The notes: generated from the letters alone by a model not told the origin. A stretch of 64,000 nucleotides of DNA from Pararhizobium sp. YC-54 (GCF_025847205.1 NZ_JAOYTH010000011.1:1-64000); one strand, 5' to 3'. Numbered from the stretch's first letter, positions 17,125 to 27,710 are shown. Numbers and translations: made by a program.

Positions 17125-18123
17125 TTAGAACGTCAGGACGATCTTGCCGATGTGATCGCCTGCCTCCATCAGCCGGTGCGCCTCGGCGACCTCAGAAAAC
17201 GGCACGACCGCGTGCATCACCGGCGCCACGTCGCCGTCCTCCAGCAGCGGCCAGACATTGTCCTCCAGGTCGTCGCGGATCGATTCCTTTTCGACCGCCG
17301 TGCGCGGCCGCATGGCCGAGCCCATGATGTGCAGCCGCTTGCCGAGAATGGCCGATATATTGGCGTTTTCGACCGTGGCGCCACCAAGAAAGGCGATGAT
17401 CGACAGGCGGCCATCCTTGGCGAGTGAGCCGATATTGCGGTCGAAATAGGGGCCCCCGACCATGTCGAGGATGACATCGACGCCGCGTCCCCCGGTTTCC
17501 TCGAGGATGACCGATTTGAAATCCTCCTCCCGGTAGTTGATCGCCCGCTTGGCGCCGAGCGCAACACAGGCGTCGCATTTATCCTTGGATCCGGCGGTGA
17601 CGAAAACCTCGGCGCCGAAGGCCCGGGCGAGCTGGATGGCGGTGGTGCCGATGCCGCTGGAGCCGCCATGGATGAGGATCTTTTCGCCTTCGACCAGGTC
17701 GGCCATCTGGAAGACATTGGCCCAGACGGTGAAGAAGGTTTCCGGAAGTGCTGCCGCCCGTGCCGCGTCATAGCCTTTCGGCCAAGGCATCGCCTGCGTC
17801 GCCGGCAGCGCGCAGAATTCGGCGTAGCCGCCGCCATTGGCAAGACCGCAGACCTTGTCGCCGACGATGAACCCCTCGGCGCCCTCGCCCATGGCCACCA
17901 CCTCGCCGGCCACCTCCAGCCCAAGGACCGGGCTTGCGCCGGGCGGCGGCGGATACATGCCGAGCCGCTGCAAAACATCGGGACGGTTGACGCCTGCCGC
18001 TTCGACACGGATCAGGACGTCGCCGGGCTTGATATCCGGCAGCGGCCCGCGGGCCAGAACCATCTTTTCCGGGCCGCCGGGGGACGGAAGATCGACATAG
18101 GTCATTTCGCTCGGCAGGGTCAC
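17125..18123 (-). CDS. NAD(P)H-quinone oxidoreductase (zinc-free MDR family)
   Basis: The 332-residue protein starts at GTG 18123, which has AAGGAG upstream; ATG 18105 is an alternative. It shows the MDR/quinone-reductase signatures [32 protein letters not shown] (about residues 45-75, excerpted) and the nucleotide-binding [14 protein letters not shown]. The C-terminal part has [11 protein letters not shown]. It lacks the zinc ligands of alcohol dehydrogenases. It probably reduces quinones with NADPH in the cytoplasm. The candidate RNA lies just downstream on the same strand. Confidence 0.88.
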   Translation of the reverse strand: MTLPSEMTYVDLPSPGGPEKMVLARGPLPDIKPGDVLIRVEAAGVNRPDVLQRLGMYPPPPGASPVLGLEVAGEVVAMGEGAEGFIVGDKVCGLANGGGYAEFCALPATQAMPWPKGYDAARAAALPETFFTVWANVFQMADLVEGEKILIHGGSSGIGTTAIQLARAFGAEVFVTAGSKDKCDACVALGAKRAINYREEDFKSVILEETGGRGVDVILDMVGGPYFDRNIGSLAKDGRLSIIAFLGGATVENANISAILGKRLHIMGSAMRPRTAVEKESIRDDLEDNVWPLLEDGDVAPVMHAVVPFSEVAEAHRLMEAGDHIGKIVLTF

Positions 18124-18290
18124 GGTCTTCTCCTTGATCGGTGTTGACAAGGTATCTAACGCGCCAGGTGAAAACGGCAAAGCGATGTTTGCGCCACCGC
18201 CGATGGACGCTTTGGATCACGCGGAAACCGGCTGGATCCCATGACGGGTTTCAGCCAGTTTTCGCTTGGAATTGCCGGTGAAATACCGGT

Positions 18291-20099
18291 TCAGATCCCG
18301 CCGGTGCCAAACGTCTCGAAGACCAGCCCGTCATCGCTGTCCTTGGCCAACTTCTTGATCTCGGCGATGCGGGCGCTGACCGCCTGGGCGTCGGAAAAGA
18401 CAAAGCCTTCCGGCAGGATAAGAACGGCGATCGAGCAGCGCATCAGCGGAAAGATGGTGGTCTCGCCGCTGCGGCCATGGCCGGTCATGTAGCCGGCCTC
18501 ACGGTGTTCTGCCGAATAGAGTTGGTGCACGTCATTGCGGAATTCCGACAGAACACGGGAGAGAACGGCGCCCACATCTTCGCGCGTCCAGCCGCTGACG
18601 CCGATGAAGAAATCATCGCCGCCGACATGACCCAGGAACTTCTCCTCGCCGATGAAATACCGGCGTATCAAGGCGGCAAACAGCGAGATCGCCAGATCGC
18701 CCTTCTGGAAGCCATAGTGATCGTTGAAGGGCTTGAAACTGTCGAAATCGCAATAGCAGAAATAGCGCGCCTCGTCGGCATCGAGCACTGCACCCTGCAC
18801 ATAGTCGCGAATGGCGCGGTTTCCCGGCAGGCCCGTCAGCGGGTTCTGCTCCTGCGCTGTCTTCAGCTGCTTTTCGCCGATGATCTTCAGGAGCGACGAT
18901 GCCGAAAGGATGCCGGCATAACGCATGTTTTCCGTCAGGATCACGCAGTCGCTGCCGTCCATGCCGGCAAAAATCTTCAGCATCTCGTCGGCCGGCGTCT
19001 CCAGATCGGCGATCGGCGTCGGGCTGACAAAATGCGAGATGTGGCGCTGGTACATATGGTTCTTGAGCAGATCGCGGCCGAAGGGATGATAGATCATCTC
19101 CTTGACGTGATATTCATGCAGCACGCCGCGCGGCTCGCCATTGGCGTTGAGGACGGGAAAGAAACTGCGCTGCGGCGAGCGGCGGAACAGCTCGAACACC
19201 GAATCCAGATCATCGTTTTCGCGCAGCGCAGGCACCTGTTCGATCTGTTTGCGGATGAGAATGCTGTCGAGCGAGGTCGACTGGCGGCGGGCGCTGGACG
19301 ATTGCTCCAGATGCGGATAGGCCGGCTGCAGATCGGCGAAATGCACGGTCGGGCGGGCGACGAAGTAACCCTGGACAAGATCGCAGCCGAGATCGCGGCA
19401 GGTGGCAAATTCGGCTTCGGTCTCCACCCCTTCGGCAATCACCCGCGTGCCGAGAACATGGGCGGTGTTGACCGTGTGGCGCACCATGTGGCGCTTGCGG
19501 GGGCTGGATTCGATACCGGAGATGAAATGGCGGTCGATCTTCAGATAGTCCACCGGCTGGTCGCAGAGCAGCTTCAACCCATTGAAACCGACGCCGAAAT
19601 CGTCGATCGCCAACTTGAAACCAGCAAGCCGCAGGCGTTTCACCAGGCCGGAGAAATCCGGCATCTTGCCGCTGTCGAAACGTTCCGACAGTTCGAAGCA
19701 GATCGACGACGGCGGGATGCCTGCGCGCTTCAGGTGATTGCCAAGCCGCTCGACGAGATCGCCTTCAAGCCCGATCAAGCGGCTGTCGAAATTGACGAAC
19801 AGGGTGCGCGCGGCAAAATCCGGCAGGCTGGCAAAGCCGGCAAACGCGCGGGTGTTGATCATGTGCTCCAGCGCCAAAAGCTGGCCCGCCTCCTCGGCCT
19901 TGTCGAGCAGCTCGATCGGCGATTTGAAGCCCAGCCGCTCGAAGCCCCGCATCAGCGTTTCGTAACCGAACACCGCACCCGTGGCGATCTCGGCGATCGG
20001 CTGGAAGGCGCTTTCGAGCGCAAGCTTGGCAAGCGTGACGATCTGATCATCGCCAAAACGGCGCAGCGACAGCATTTCGGCGGGGACGGCGGACATCAA
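18291..20099 (-). CDS. EAL-CBS pair-GGDEF cyclic-di-GMP protein
   Basis: The 602-residue protein has an N-terminal EAL domain (about 20-265), with GYETLMRG at the catalytic Glu, AIDDFGVGFNGL, LKIDRHFI and EGVET. A CBS-domain pair follows (about 280-435), then a C-terminal GGDEF domain with DFDSFKPFNDHYG and HVGGDDFF. The EAL motifs needed for phosphodiesterase activity look present. The GGDEF has GGDDF, which may or may not be active. CBS pairs usually bind adenine nucleotides, so energy-state control is plausible. No membrane segment is seen. Confidence 0.87.
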   Translation of the reverse strand: MMSAVPAEMLSLRRFGDDQIVTLAKLALESAFQPIAEIATGAVFGYETLMRGFERLGFKSPIELLDKAEEAGQLLALEHMINTRAFAGFASLPDFAARTLFVNFDSRLIGLEGDLVERLGNHLKRAGIPPSSICFELSERFDSGKMPDFSGLVKRLRLAGFKLAIDDFGVGFNGLKLLCDQPVDYLKIDRHFISGIESSPRKRHMVRHTVNTAHVLGTRVIAEGVETEAEFATCRDLGCDLVQGYFVARPTVHFADLQPAYPHLEQSSSARRQSTSLDSILIRKQIEQVPALRENDDLDSVFELFRRSPQRSFFPVLNANGEPRGVLHEYHVKEMIYHPFGRDLLKNHMYQRHISHFVSPTPIADLETPADEMLKIFAGMDGSDCVILTENMRYAGILSASSLLKIIGEKQLKTAQEQNPLTGLPGNRAIRDYVQGAVLDADEARYFCYCDFDSFKPFNDHYGFQKGDLAISLFAALIRRYFIGEEKFLGHVGGDDFFIGVSGWTREDVGAVLSRVLSEFRNDVHQLYSAEHREAGYMTGHGRSGETTIFPLMRCSIAVLILPEGFVFSDAQAVSARIAEIKKLAKDSDDGLVFETFGTGGI

Positions 20100-20265
20100 G
20101 GGAACTCCGGGGCGGATGTAAGATCGCGCGGAGGATCGTCCCCGAGGACTGAATTTTCCGTTTCCCCAGTATGACAGTTTGATGAAAGTTCAATGGCTGC
20201 TTGGAGTTAGCGGTAGGGGGCGCCTTCCTTGCAAACAGCAAACGGGCCAAACAGCAAACGGGACT

Positions 20266-20829
20266 CTATCCCTTGGCAAGAACACCGAAGGCAATAAGCG
20301 CGAGCCCCTGCATGACCAGATCGATCGCCAGGAACAGGCCGAGGATCCACAGGCTGTTGACCGGCCAGCCGGCAGCGATGACAAGGCCTGCCACGAGCGT
20401 GACGAGGCCACCGAGCGCGATCCATCCCCAGCCGGCAAGCGGCCGCATGTTGAAGGCCGTCCAGATCCGGAATGTTCCGGCGATGATCAGCGCAACGGCC
20501 ATCATCATTGTGAGGACCGCGGAAGCCAGCATCGGATTGAGGAAGGCGAAAACGCCAGCGACGGTGTAGCAGGAACCGCTCAGCATCCAGTAGAACACGC
20601 TCTCCCATTTTTTGACGCGGAAAGCCTGTGCAAGGTGCAGCACGCCGCCGATCAGCATGATCATGCCGACGTAATAGACCGAGGCGACAGTCGCGGCCAG
20701 GACATTGCCGAAGGCAATGCCGCCGCCCATGATCAGGGCAACACCAAGGGCGACGAACCATCCCCATTTCTCGCTAAGCGATGGCCGATGAGCGATGTCG
20801 GAATTCTGAACCATGGTGCAACTCCTCAA
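20266..20829 (-). CDS. HdeD-family inner-membrane protein (DUF308)
   Basis: The 187-residue protein has about six hydrophobic segments, each 18-22 residues long. The HdeD/DUF308 pattern is seen in GVLHLAQAFRVKKW, AVALIIAGTFRIWTAF and GWIALGGLVTLVAGL. HdeD is linked to acid resistance in E. coli, while its function in rhizobia is unclear. It is a monocistronic gene beside an EamA transporter gene on the same strand. Confidence 0.85.
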   Translation of the reverse strand: MRSCTMVQNSDIAHRPSLSEKWGWFVALGVALIMGGGIAFGNVLAATVASVYYVGMIMLIGGVLHLAQAFRVKKWESVFYWMLSGSCYTVAGVFAFLNPMLASAVLTMMMAVALIIAGTFRIWTAFNMRPLAGWGWIALGGLVTLVAGLVIAAGWPVNSLWILGLFLAIDLVMQGLALIAFGVLAKG

Positions 20830-20901
20830 TCAAACGACTAGGTATTATGTAATCCTGGATAGAATAATAACCTTTTAAAATGCTAGGACTGGTTGAAAAA
20901 T

Positions 20902-21339
20902 TTAGATTTTCATCGCCAGAAGCACCGCGCCGCAGGCAACCATGACGACGCCAGCCCAATGGGCCAGCGTCAGCCTCTCGCCAAGGAAGAACACGGCGAA
21001 AACGGCGACGAGCACGACGCTCAGCTTGTCGACCGGCGCGACCTGGGCCGCATTGCCGAGCTTCAGGGCGCGGAAATAGCAGAGCCAGGACGCACCGGTC
21101 GCAAGCCCCGACAGAACCAGAAACAGCCAGCTTTTGCCCGATACGGTCGCCGGCGCCTGCCAGTTCCCCGTCAGGAACAGCATCAGGCCGATGGCAAGCA
21201 GGATGACGATCGTGCGGACAAATGTCGCGAAATCGGAGTTGACGTTCTCGATGCCGATCTTGGCGAAGATGGCGGTGAGGGCAGCAAAGGCGGCGGACAG
21301 AAGCGCCCAGGCCTGCCAGGACGAAAACAGCGACTTCAT
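20902..21339 (-). CDS. Half-size EamA/DMT transporter
   Basis: The 145-residue protein starts MKSLFSSWQAWALLSAAFAALTA behind AAGGGG. It contains one EamA repeat with four or five membrane helices (TAIFAKIGIENVNSDFATFVRT, excerpted, and GERLTLAHWAGVVMVACGAVLL). Most DMT exporters have two repeats and about 300 residues; single-domain members act as dimers. The start shares the 154-bp space with divergent betI, but the BetI operator lies nearer betI. The substrate is unknown. Confidence 0.82.
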   Translation of the reverse strand: MKSLFSSWQAWALLSAAFAALTAIFAKIGIENVNSDFATFVRTIVILLAIGLMLFLTGNWQAPATVSGKSWLFLVLSGLATGASWLCYFRALKLGNAAQVAPVDKLSVVLVAVFAVFFLGERLTLAHWAGVVMVACGAVLLAMKI

Positions 21340-21442
21340 GGCGTATGTCCCCTTGTTCGGCGCCTTGCGCGACCGTTGCCAGTTGAAACCGGGACCCGTT
21401 CCAACGGCAAGAAAAATCCTTGGCCACAGCGGTGGTTTTTTA

Positions 21443-21462
21443 TTGATTGATGGATCAATCAA
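21443..21462. promoter_or_regulatory. BetI operator upstream of betICBA
   Basis: The perfect dyad TTGATTGA-TGGA-TCAATCAA (20 bp) lies 31 bp before the betI start. Bet operators in other bacteria are A/T-rich palindromes built on a similar ATTGAT/ATCAAT core. Choline would relieve BetI binding. Confidence 0.75.
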
Positions 21463-21493
21463 AAATACACTGCCGGCAACAAAGGGAACAAAG

Positions 21494-22096
21494 ATGCCGA
21501 AAGTCGGAATGGAACCGGTGCGCCGCAAGGCGCTTGTGGATGCGGCGCTGCACGTCATCGGCGACCAGGGCACGTTGTCGGTCACCATGTCCGACATTGC
21601 CCGCAAGGCCGGCGTTTCGGCAGCGCTGGCGCATCACTATTTCGGCAGCAAGGAGCAGCTGCTGGTCGAGACGGTCCGCTCTCTTCTGAAGCAGTTGCGC
21701 GACGATACGGTGACGGCGCTCAGGGCAGTAAAGACGCCGCGGGAACGCCTGTCGGCGATCGTGCGCGTCAGCTTCCAGGCCGACCAGTTCGCGCCGGAAA
21801 CGATCGCCGCGTGGCTGGCTTTTTATTCAGAAGCGCAGCGCTCGGAAGAAACGCGCCGATTCCTGGTCATCTATGCGCGCCGGCTGCATTCCAATCTCGT
21901 CGCCAGTCTCAAGAGCCTGTGTGTCGCAGATGATGCGCAGCGCATCGCAGAAGGCACTGCCGCGATGATCGACGGGCTTTATATTCGCCGTTCGCTCGGT
22001 TCTTCGCCGGTGACGGCGCAAGCATCGATCGCGCTCACCGACGACTATATCACGCTCAACCTCAATGCCCGCCAGCAACAGGAAGATGCCGCATGA
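21494..22096 (+). CDS. betI: Choline-responsive repressor BetI (TetR family)
   Basis: The 200-residue TetR-family repressor starts at ATG 21494 with AAGGGA upstream. Its HTH reads MSDIARKAGVSAALAHHYFGSKEQLL (residues about 36-60, in part), and the BetI-typical GMEPVRRKALVDAA and SEAQRSEETRRFL follow. It is the first gene of betICBA and overlaps betC by 4 bases. It controls conversion of choline and choline-O-sulfate to glycine betaine. Confidence 0.95.
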   Translation: MPKVGMEPVRRKALVDAALHVIGDQGTLSVTMSDIARKAGVSAALAHHYFGSKEQLLVETVRSLLKQLRDDTVTALRAVKTPRERLSAIVRVSFQADQFAPETIAAWLAFYSEAQRSEETRRFLVIYARRLHSNLVASLKSLCVADDAQRIAEGTAAMIDGLYIRRSLGSSPVTAQASIALTDDYITLNLNARQQQEDAA

Positions 22097-23622
22097 CCAA
22101 GGGACGGCCGAACATTCTGATCATCATGGTCGACCAGCTGAACGGAAAGTTCTTTCCGGACGGCCCGGCAGAGTTTTTGGCAGCGCCGCACATGAAGGCG
22201 CTGGCCAAGCGCTCGGCGCGCTTTCGCAACAACTATACGTCCTCGCCGCTCTGCGCCCCTGCCCGCGCCTCGCTGATGGCCGGGCAATTGCCGAGCCGCA
22301 CGCAAGTCTATGACAATGCCGCCGAATATGCCTCGTCGATCCCGACCTATGCGCATCACCTGCGCCGCGCCGGCTATTACACGGCACTGTCGGGCAAGAT
22401 GCACTTCGTCGGACCCGACCAGCTGCACGGCTTCGAGGAACGGCTGACGACCGATATCTACCCGGCCGATTTCGGCTGGACGCCGGACTACCGCAAGCCC
22501 GGCGAACGGATCGACTGGTGGTATCACAATCTCGGCTCGGTGACCGGCGCCGGTGTCGCCGAGATCACCAACCAGATGGAATATGACGACGAGGTCGCCT
22601 TTCTCGCCAACCAGAAGCTCTACCAGCTGTCGCGCGAACAGGGCAATGAGGCCCGCCGCCCATGGGCCGTCACCGTCTCGTTCACCCATCCGCACGACCC
22701 CTATGTGGCGCGCCGCAAGTTCTGGGACCTCTACAACGACTGCGACCAGCTTCTGCCCGAAGTCGGCGACATCCCGCTTTCCGAACAGGACCCGCATTCG
22801 CAGCGGCTGATCCATGCCTGCGACTACCAGAATTTTTCGGTGACCGAAGACAACGTCCGCCGCTCGCGCCAGGCCTATTTTGCCAACATCTCCTATCTCG
22901 ATGAAAAAGTCGGCGAGCTCGTCGATACGCTCACCCGCACCCGGATGCTCGACGATACGCTGATCCTGTTCTGCTCGGATCATGGCGACATGCTTGGCGA
23001 GCGCGGCCTGTGGTTCAAGATGAACTTCTTCGAGGGCTCTGCCCGCGTGCCTCTGATGGTCGCCGGTCCCGGCATCACGCCCGGCCTGCATCTGGCGCCG
23101 ACATCCAACCTCGACCTGACCCCGACCCTTTGCGATCTCGCCGGCATTTCGATGGACGAGATCATGCCCTGGACCGATGGCGAGAGCCTTGTGCCGGTCA
23201 TCAACGGCGAGGAACGCGTCGCACCCGTGCTGATGGAGTATGCCGCCGAAGGCTCCTATGCGCCGCTGGTCGGCATCCGCGAAGGCAAGTGGAAATATGT
23301 CCATTGCGCGCTCGATCCGGACCAGCTTTTCGATTTGGACGCCGATCCGCTGGAACTCACCAACCTTGCCGGCGTTGCCGCCCACGCGCCGACGCTGCGC
23401 GCCTTCCAGGCGATGCGCGACAGCCGCTGGGACATGGCAGCCTTCGATGCCGCCGTGCGCGAAAGCCAGGCACGGCGCTGGGTGGTCTACGAGGCGCTGA
23501 GGAACGGCGCCTACTATCCATGGGATCACCAGCCGCTGCAAAAAGCATCCGAGCGCTACATGCGCAACCACATGAATCTCGACAATCTCGAAGAATCCAA
23601 ACGCTTTCCGCGAGGGGAATAA
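22093..23622 (+). CDS. betC: Choline-sulfatase
   Basis: The 509-residue sulfatase hydrolyses choline-O-sulfate to choline and sulfate in the cytoplasm. The type I sulfatase signature [14 protein letters not shown] places the formylglycine cysteine at C54. Metal-site segments IMVDQ and [10 protein letters not shown] are intact. Its length and position between betI and betB match the Sinorhizobium meliloti betICBA operon. No signal peptide is seen. Confidence 0.95.
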   Translation: MTKGRPNILIIMVDQLNGKFFPDGPAEFLAAPHMKALAKRSARFRNNYTSSPLCAPARASLMAGQLPSRTQVYDNAAEYASSIPTYAHHLRRAGYYTALSGKMHFVGPDQLHGFEERLTTDIYPADFGWTPDYRKPGERIDWWYHNLGSVTGAGVAEITNQMEYDDEVAFLANQKLYQLSREQGNEARRPWAVTVSFTHPHDPYVARRKFWDLYNDCDQLLPEVGDIPLSEQDPHSQRLIHACDYQNFSVTEDNVRRSRQAYFANISYLDEKVGELVDTLTRTRMLDDTLILFCSDHGDMLGERGLWFKMNFFEGSARVPLMVAGPGITPGLHLAPTSNLDLTPTLCDLAGISMDEIMPWTDGESLVPVINGEERVAPVLMEYAAEGSYAPLVGIREGKWKYVHCALDPDQLFDLDADPLELTNLAGVAAHAPTLRAFQAMRDSRWDMAAFDAAVRESQARRWVVYEALRNGAYYPWDHQPLQKASERYMRNHMNLDNLEESKRFPRGE

Positions 23623-23623
23623 G

Positions 23624-25087
23624 ATGAAAGCCCAGCCACCAGCCTCCCATTTCATCGACGGCGAATATGTCGAGGATACCAACGGCGCCGCCTTCGACAG
23701 CATCTATCCGGCAACCGGCGAAGTGATTGCCCGGCTGCATGCCGCAACACCCGCCATCGTCGAGAAGGCGATCGCGGCGGCCAAGCGTGCGCAAGGCGAA
23801 TGGGCGGCAATGAGCCCGACAGCGCGCGGCCGCATCCTCAAGCGCGCGGCCGATATCATGCGTGAGCGCAACCGCGAGCTTTCCGAACTTGAAACGCTCG
23901 ATACCGGCAAGCCGATCCAGGAAACCATCGTCGCCGATCCGACCTCGGGCGCGGATGCGTTCGAATTCTTCGGTGGCGTCGCGGCAGCGGCCCTGAACGG
24001 CGACTATATTCCGCTCGGCGGCGATTTCGCCTTCACCAAGCGCGTGCCGCTCGGCGTCTGCGTCGGCATCGGCGCCTGGAACTATCCGCAGCAGATTGCC
24101 TGCTGGAAAGGTGCACCGGCGCTGATATCAGGCAATGCCATGGTGTTCAAGCCGTCGGAAAACACCCCGCTCGGCGCGCTGAAGATCGCCGAAATCCTGT
24201 TTGAGGCCGGCCTGCCGAAGGGTCTTTACAATGTCATCCAGGGCGACCGGACGACCGGCCCGCTGCTGGTCAACCACAGGGACGTCGCCAAGGTGTCACT
24301 GACCGGCTCGGTCGAAACCGGCCGCAAGGTGGCGGGGGCTGCGGCCTCGAGCCTCAAGCACGTGACGATGGAACTTGGCGGCAAGTCGCCGCTGATCGTC
24401 TTTGACGACGCCGACCTCGAAAGCGCCATCGGCGGCGCCATGCTCGGCAATTTCTACTCGACCGGACAGGTCTGCTCGAACGGCACCCGCGTCTTCGTCC
24501 AGAAGGGCATCAAGGACAGGTTCCTGTCGCGGCTGAAGGAGCGCACCGAAAAGATCATCATCGGCGACCCGATGGCCGAGGAAACCCAGCTCGGGCCGAT
24601 GGTCTCGCGCGCCCAGCTCGACAAGGTGTTTGCCTATATCGAAAAGGGCAAGGCCGAGGGCGCGACGCTGCTGACCGGCGGCGGCATTCCGAACGATGTG
24701 TCGGCCGAAGGCACCTATATCCAGCCGACCGTGTTTGCCGATGTCACCGACGGCATGACCATTGCCCGTGAGGAAATCTTCGGGCCGGTGATGTGCGTGC
24801 TCGATTTCGACGACGAGGACGAGGTGATCGCGCGCGCCAACGGCACCGAGTTCGGCCTGTCGGCCGGTGTCTTCACCGCCGACCTCACCCGGGCCCATCG
24901 CGTGGTGGACCGTCTGGAAGCCGGAACGCTCTGGATCAACACCTATAACCTGGCGCCCGTCGAAGTACCGTTCGGCGGCTCGAAGCAGTCGGGTTTCGGG
25001 CGGGAGAATTCGCTCGCCGCGCTCAACCACTACACCGAGCTAAAGAGCGTCTATGTGGCGATGGGGCCGGTGCAGTCGCCGTATTGA
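23624..25087 (+). CDS. betB: Betaine-aldehyde dehydrogenase
   Basis: The 487-residue ALDH oxidises betaine aldehyde to glycine betaine with NAD+. Visible signatures are the general-base [16 protein letters not shown], the catalytic cysteine in [14 protein letters not shown], and [13 protein letters not shown]. The start is 1 base after the betC stop. The C-terminus contains [13 protein letters not shown], typical of BADH. Confidence 0.95.
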   Translation: MKAQPPASHFIDGEYVEDTNGAAFDSIYPATGEVIARLHAATPAIVEKAIAAAKRAQGEWAAMSPTARGRILKRAADIMRERNRELSELETLDTGKPIQETIVADPTSGADAFEFFGGVAAAALNGDYIPLGGDFAFTKRVPLGVCVGIGAWNYPQQIACWKGAPALISGNAMVFKPSENTPLGALKIAEILFEAGLPKGLYNVIQGDRTTGPLLVNHRDVAKVSLTGSVETGRKVAGAAASSLKHVTMELGGKSPLIVFDDADLESAIGGAMLGNFYSTGQVCSNGTRVFVQKGIKDRFLSRLKERTEKIIIGDPMAEETQLGPMVSRAQLDKVFAYIEKGKAEGATLLTGGGIPNDVSAEGTYIQPTVFADVTDGMTIAREEIFGPVMCVLDFDDEDEVIARANGTEFGLSAGVFTADLTRAHRVVDRLEAGTLWINTYNLAPVEVPFGGSKQSGFGRENSLAALNHYTELKSVYVAMGPVQSPY

Positions 25088-25104
25088 GGCTTGGGTTGCG
25101 GCCA

Positions 25105-25127
25105 ATCTCCCCCCTTGAGGGGGAGAT
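25105..25127. repeat. Partial copy of the inverted-repeat element inside the bet operon
   Basis: ATCTCCCCCCTTGAGGGGGAGAT is the inner dyad (23 bases; ends given as ATCTCCCC and GGGGAGAT) of the element seen twice at 47.5 and 48.1 kb. It lies in the 84-bp gap between betB and betA. Confidence 0.7.
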
Positions 25128-25171
25128 CAGCCGACCCGCCGCGCATTCGTCCGAGAAGAAAGAACATCACC

Positions 25172-26824
25172 ATGCAAAGCGCAGATTTCGTCATCATCGG
25201 TTCGGGCTCCGCAGGTTCAGCCCTTGCCTACCGCCTGTCCGAGGACGGCAGGAATAAAGTGCTAGTGCTGGAATTCGGCGGCAGCGATTTCGGGCCGTTC
25301 ATCCAGATGCCGGCGGCACTCGCCTGGCCGATGAGCATGAGCCGCTACAACTGGGGTTATCTCTCCGAGCCCGAGCCGAACCTCAACAACCGGCGCATCA
25401 CCGCGCCGCGCGGCAAGGTGATCGGCGGCTCGTCGTCGATCAACGGCATGGTCTATGTGCGCGGCTCGATGGAAGACTATAACGAATGGGAAGAGCTTGG
25501 CGCCCGCGGCTGGGGTTATGCCGATGTGCTGCCTTACTTCAAGCGCATGGAAAACGCCCATGGCGGTGAGGACGGCTGGCGCGGCACCGACGGGCCGCTG
25601 CATGTCAAGCGCGGCTCCTACAGGAACCCGCTGTTCAAGGCCTTCGTCGATGCCGGGCAGCAGGCCGGTTTCGAACTGACGGACGACTATAACGGCTCCA
25701 AGCAGGAAGGTTTCGGCCTGATGGAGCAGACGGTCCACAATGGCAAGCGCTGGTCGGCGGCATCGGCCTATCTGAAGCCGGCGCTGAAACGGCCGAATGT
25801 CGAACTCATCCGTTGCTACGCCCGCAAAATCGTTATCGAGAACGGCCGCGCTATCGGTGTCGAGATCGAGCGTGGCGGCAAAATCGAGGTGGTGAAGACC
25901 AACCGCGAGGTGATCGTCTCGGCCTCCTCGTTCAACTCGCCGAAACTGCTGATGCTGTCGGGCATCGGACCGGCGGCGCACCTGAAGGAGATGGGCATCG
26001 AGGTGAAGGTGGACCGGCCGGGCGTCGGCGCCAACCTGCAGGACCATATGGAGTTCTACTTCCAGCAGGTCTCGTTGAAGCCTGTCTCGCTCTATTCCTG
26101 GCTGCCGTGGTTCTGGCAGGGGGTTGCCGGCGCCCAGTGGATGTTCACCAAATCGGGGCTCGGCATTTCCAACCAGTTCGAGGCCTGCGCCTTCCTGCGC
26201 TCGGCGCCGGGCGTCCGGCAGCCGGATATCCAGTACCACTTCCTGCCGGTGGCGATTTCCTATGACGGCAAGGCGGCGGCGAAGAGCCATGGGTTCCAGG
26301 TGCATGTCGGCTACAACCACTCGAAATCACGCGGCCGCGTGACCTTGCGCTCGCCGGACGTGAAGGCCGATCCGGTCATCCAGTTCAACTATATGAGCCA
26401 TCCGGAAGACTGGGAAAAATTCCGCCACTGCGTGCGGCTGACCCGCGAAATCTTTGGCCAGCAAGCATTCGACCAGTATCGCGGCCCGGAAATCCAGCCG
26501 GGCGAGAATGTCCAGACCGACGACCAGATCGACGCGTTCCTGCGCGAACACCTGGAAAGCGCCTATCATCCCTGCGGCACCTGCAAGATGGGCGCCAAGG
26601 ACGATCCGATGGCGGTCGTCGATCCGCAAACCCGGGTCATCGGGGTCGAGGCCTTGCGCGTCGCCGACAGTTCGATCTTCCCGCATGTGACCTACGGCAA
26701 CCTCAACGGCCCCTCGATCATGACCGGTGAAAAGGCCGCCGACCATATTCTCGGCAAGCAGCCCCTGCCCCGCTCCAATCAGGAACCGTGGATCAATCCG
26801 CGCTGGGCGGTCAGCGACCGGTAG
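25172..26824 (+). CDS. betA: Choline dehydrogenase
   Basis: The 550-residue GMC-family flavoprotein oxidises choline to betaine aldehyde, and can carry on to betaine. The N-terminus is the FAD dinucleotide fold ([20 protein letters not shown]). GMC signatures follow ([18 protein letters not shown]), as do the C-terminal active-site segment [10 protein letters not shown] and the [14 protein letters not shown] end. Starting at ATG 25172 gives the usual BetA length; the frame is open further upstream through a repeat sequence. The gene ends 3 bp before the convergent TA pair. Confidence 0.95.
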   Translation: MQSADFVIIGSGSAGSALAYRLSEDGRNKVLVLEFGGSDFGPFIQMPAALAWPMSMSRYNWGYLSEPEPNLNNRRITAPRGKVIGGSSSINGMVYVRGSMEDYNEWEELGARGWGYADVLPYFKRMENAHGGEDGWRGTDGPLHVKRGSYRNPLFKAFVDAGQQAGFELTDDYNGSKQEGFGLMEQTVHNGKRWSAASAYLKPALKRPNVELIRCYARKIVIENGRAIGVEIERGGKIEVVKTNREVIVSASSFNSPKLLMLSGIGPAAHLKEMGIEVKVDRPGVGANLQDHMEFYFQQVSLKPVSLYSWLPWFWQGVAGAQWMFTKSGLGISNQFEACAFLRSAPGVRQPDIQYHFLPVAISYDGKAAAKSHGFQVHVGYNHSKSRGRVTLRSPDVKADPVIQFNYMSHPEDWEKFRHCVRLTREIFGQQAFDQYRGPEIQPGENVQTDDQIDAFLREHLESAYHPCGTCKMGAKDDPMAVVDPQTRVIGVEALRVADSSIFPHVTYGNLNGPSIMTGEKAADHILGKQPLPRSNQEPWINPRWAVSDR

Positions 26825-26827
26825 GGC

Positions 26828-27127
26828 TCAGTGGTAGTCGTCCTCGCGCTGATGGCGGACGGCCGCGACAGTGACGGTCTCGTTGCCGTCTATCCGAAAG
26901 AGAACGACATAGCCGGTAGCTCCGAAAGGAACGATAAGTTCGCGCAACAAGGGATTTTCCGCAGAGGCCTTCCTGCAACTGAAAGGGAAGGTCTCCAATA
27001 GCGTGATTGCTTGCTGAATGGCCTCGTATGCGCGCTCCGCCAATGAGACGTCAATGGCAACCAGATAGTTGGACAGGCGGTCGAAGTCCCCCAGCGCCTC
27101 TGCTGTGTACCGTATCTTATAGGTCAC
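26828..27127 (-). CDS. RelE/ParE-family toxin
   Basis: The 99-residue protein has the RelE/ParE pattern MTYKIRYTAEALGDFDRLSNYL, then ALLETFPFSCRK-like text (ITLLETFPF) and VVLFRIDGNETVTVAAVRHQRED. It overlaps the upstream antitoxin gene by 4 bases (ATGA), so translation is coupled. The molecular target cannot be assigned. Confidence 0.85.
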   Translation of the reverse strand: MTYKIRYTAEALGDFDRLSNYLVAIDVSLAERAYEAIQQAITLLETFPFSCRKASAENPLLRELIVPFGATGYVVLFRIDGNETVTVAAVRHQREDDYH

Positions 27128-27396
27128 GCTTGTTTCGAAGCCTTCGCAGCAGCGAGCTTGGCCTTCAGCATATCAAGGACATCGTCCGAGCTATAGTAAA
27201 TACCCGTCCGCTCGGCCTCCGCCAACGAGGTCATTCCACGAGCAATGAATTCAGCCTGTGTTTTTCTATAATTCACCTGCGCCTTGACGGCATTTTCCAC
27301 AAAGGCCGACAGCGTTTCGCCCTTTTTCAGCACGCCTTCAGCGGCGGCTCTCAACTCCGGATCAACCCTCAGCGAAGGAAGTGTAGCGGTTTTCAT
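27124..27396 (-). CDS. YlcI/YnfO-like antitoxin
   Basis: The 90-residue protein starts MKTATLPSLRVDPELRAAAE, then LKKGETLSAFVENAVKAQV. This is an RHH-style DNA-binding N-terminus like YlcI/YnfO proteins that pair with ParE/RelE toxins. The basic, alanine-rich C-terminus should bind the toxin. A 22-bp imperfect dyad lies 11 bp upstream of the start (27408-27429) and may be the operator. Confidence 0.78.
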   Translation of the reverse strand: MKTATLPSLRVDPELRAAAEGVLKKGETLSAFVENAVKAQVNYRKTQAEFIARGMTSLAEAERTGIYYSSDDVLDMLKAKLAAAKASKQA

Positions 27397-27407
27397 GATC
27401 GCGCCTC

Positions 27408-27429
27408 GTGCGTTGCAATTGCGATGCAC
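27408..27429. promoter_or_regulatory. Possible operator of the YlcI-like/RelE pair
   Basis: GTGCGTTGCAA-TTGCGATGCAC is an imperfect 22-bp dyad (8 of 11 positions) directly upstream of the antitoxin start. The position fits autorepression, but the match is modest. Confidence 0.35.
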
Positions 27430-27710
27430 CGTACCAAATACAGGAACCGAATTCAACGCGCCAGCACGAGCGACCTGCGCATGCGGATTACCGATGGAGC
27501 GCAGCGCGATGCAAAACGGGATCAAGACGAAAATAACCTATAAAAACGATAGATTAAAGCAATAAATAATGCCCTTTCATCCACTATTCTGCGTTATTTG
27601 CCCATCGGAGAGATATTTGCTCTGATCCGGCAACATTAGAAATCCGTTTTTCTGTCTTTTGTCACACACGGCTGCGATATTCCGGGACAACAAAATCAGG
27701 ATTTCCTCCC

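Noticed and set aside
18477..20174. A 565-codon plus-strand frame opposite the EAL-CBS-GGDEF gene
   Set aside because: Same reason; no motif, and the minus-strand protein has all domain signatures.
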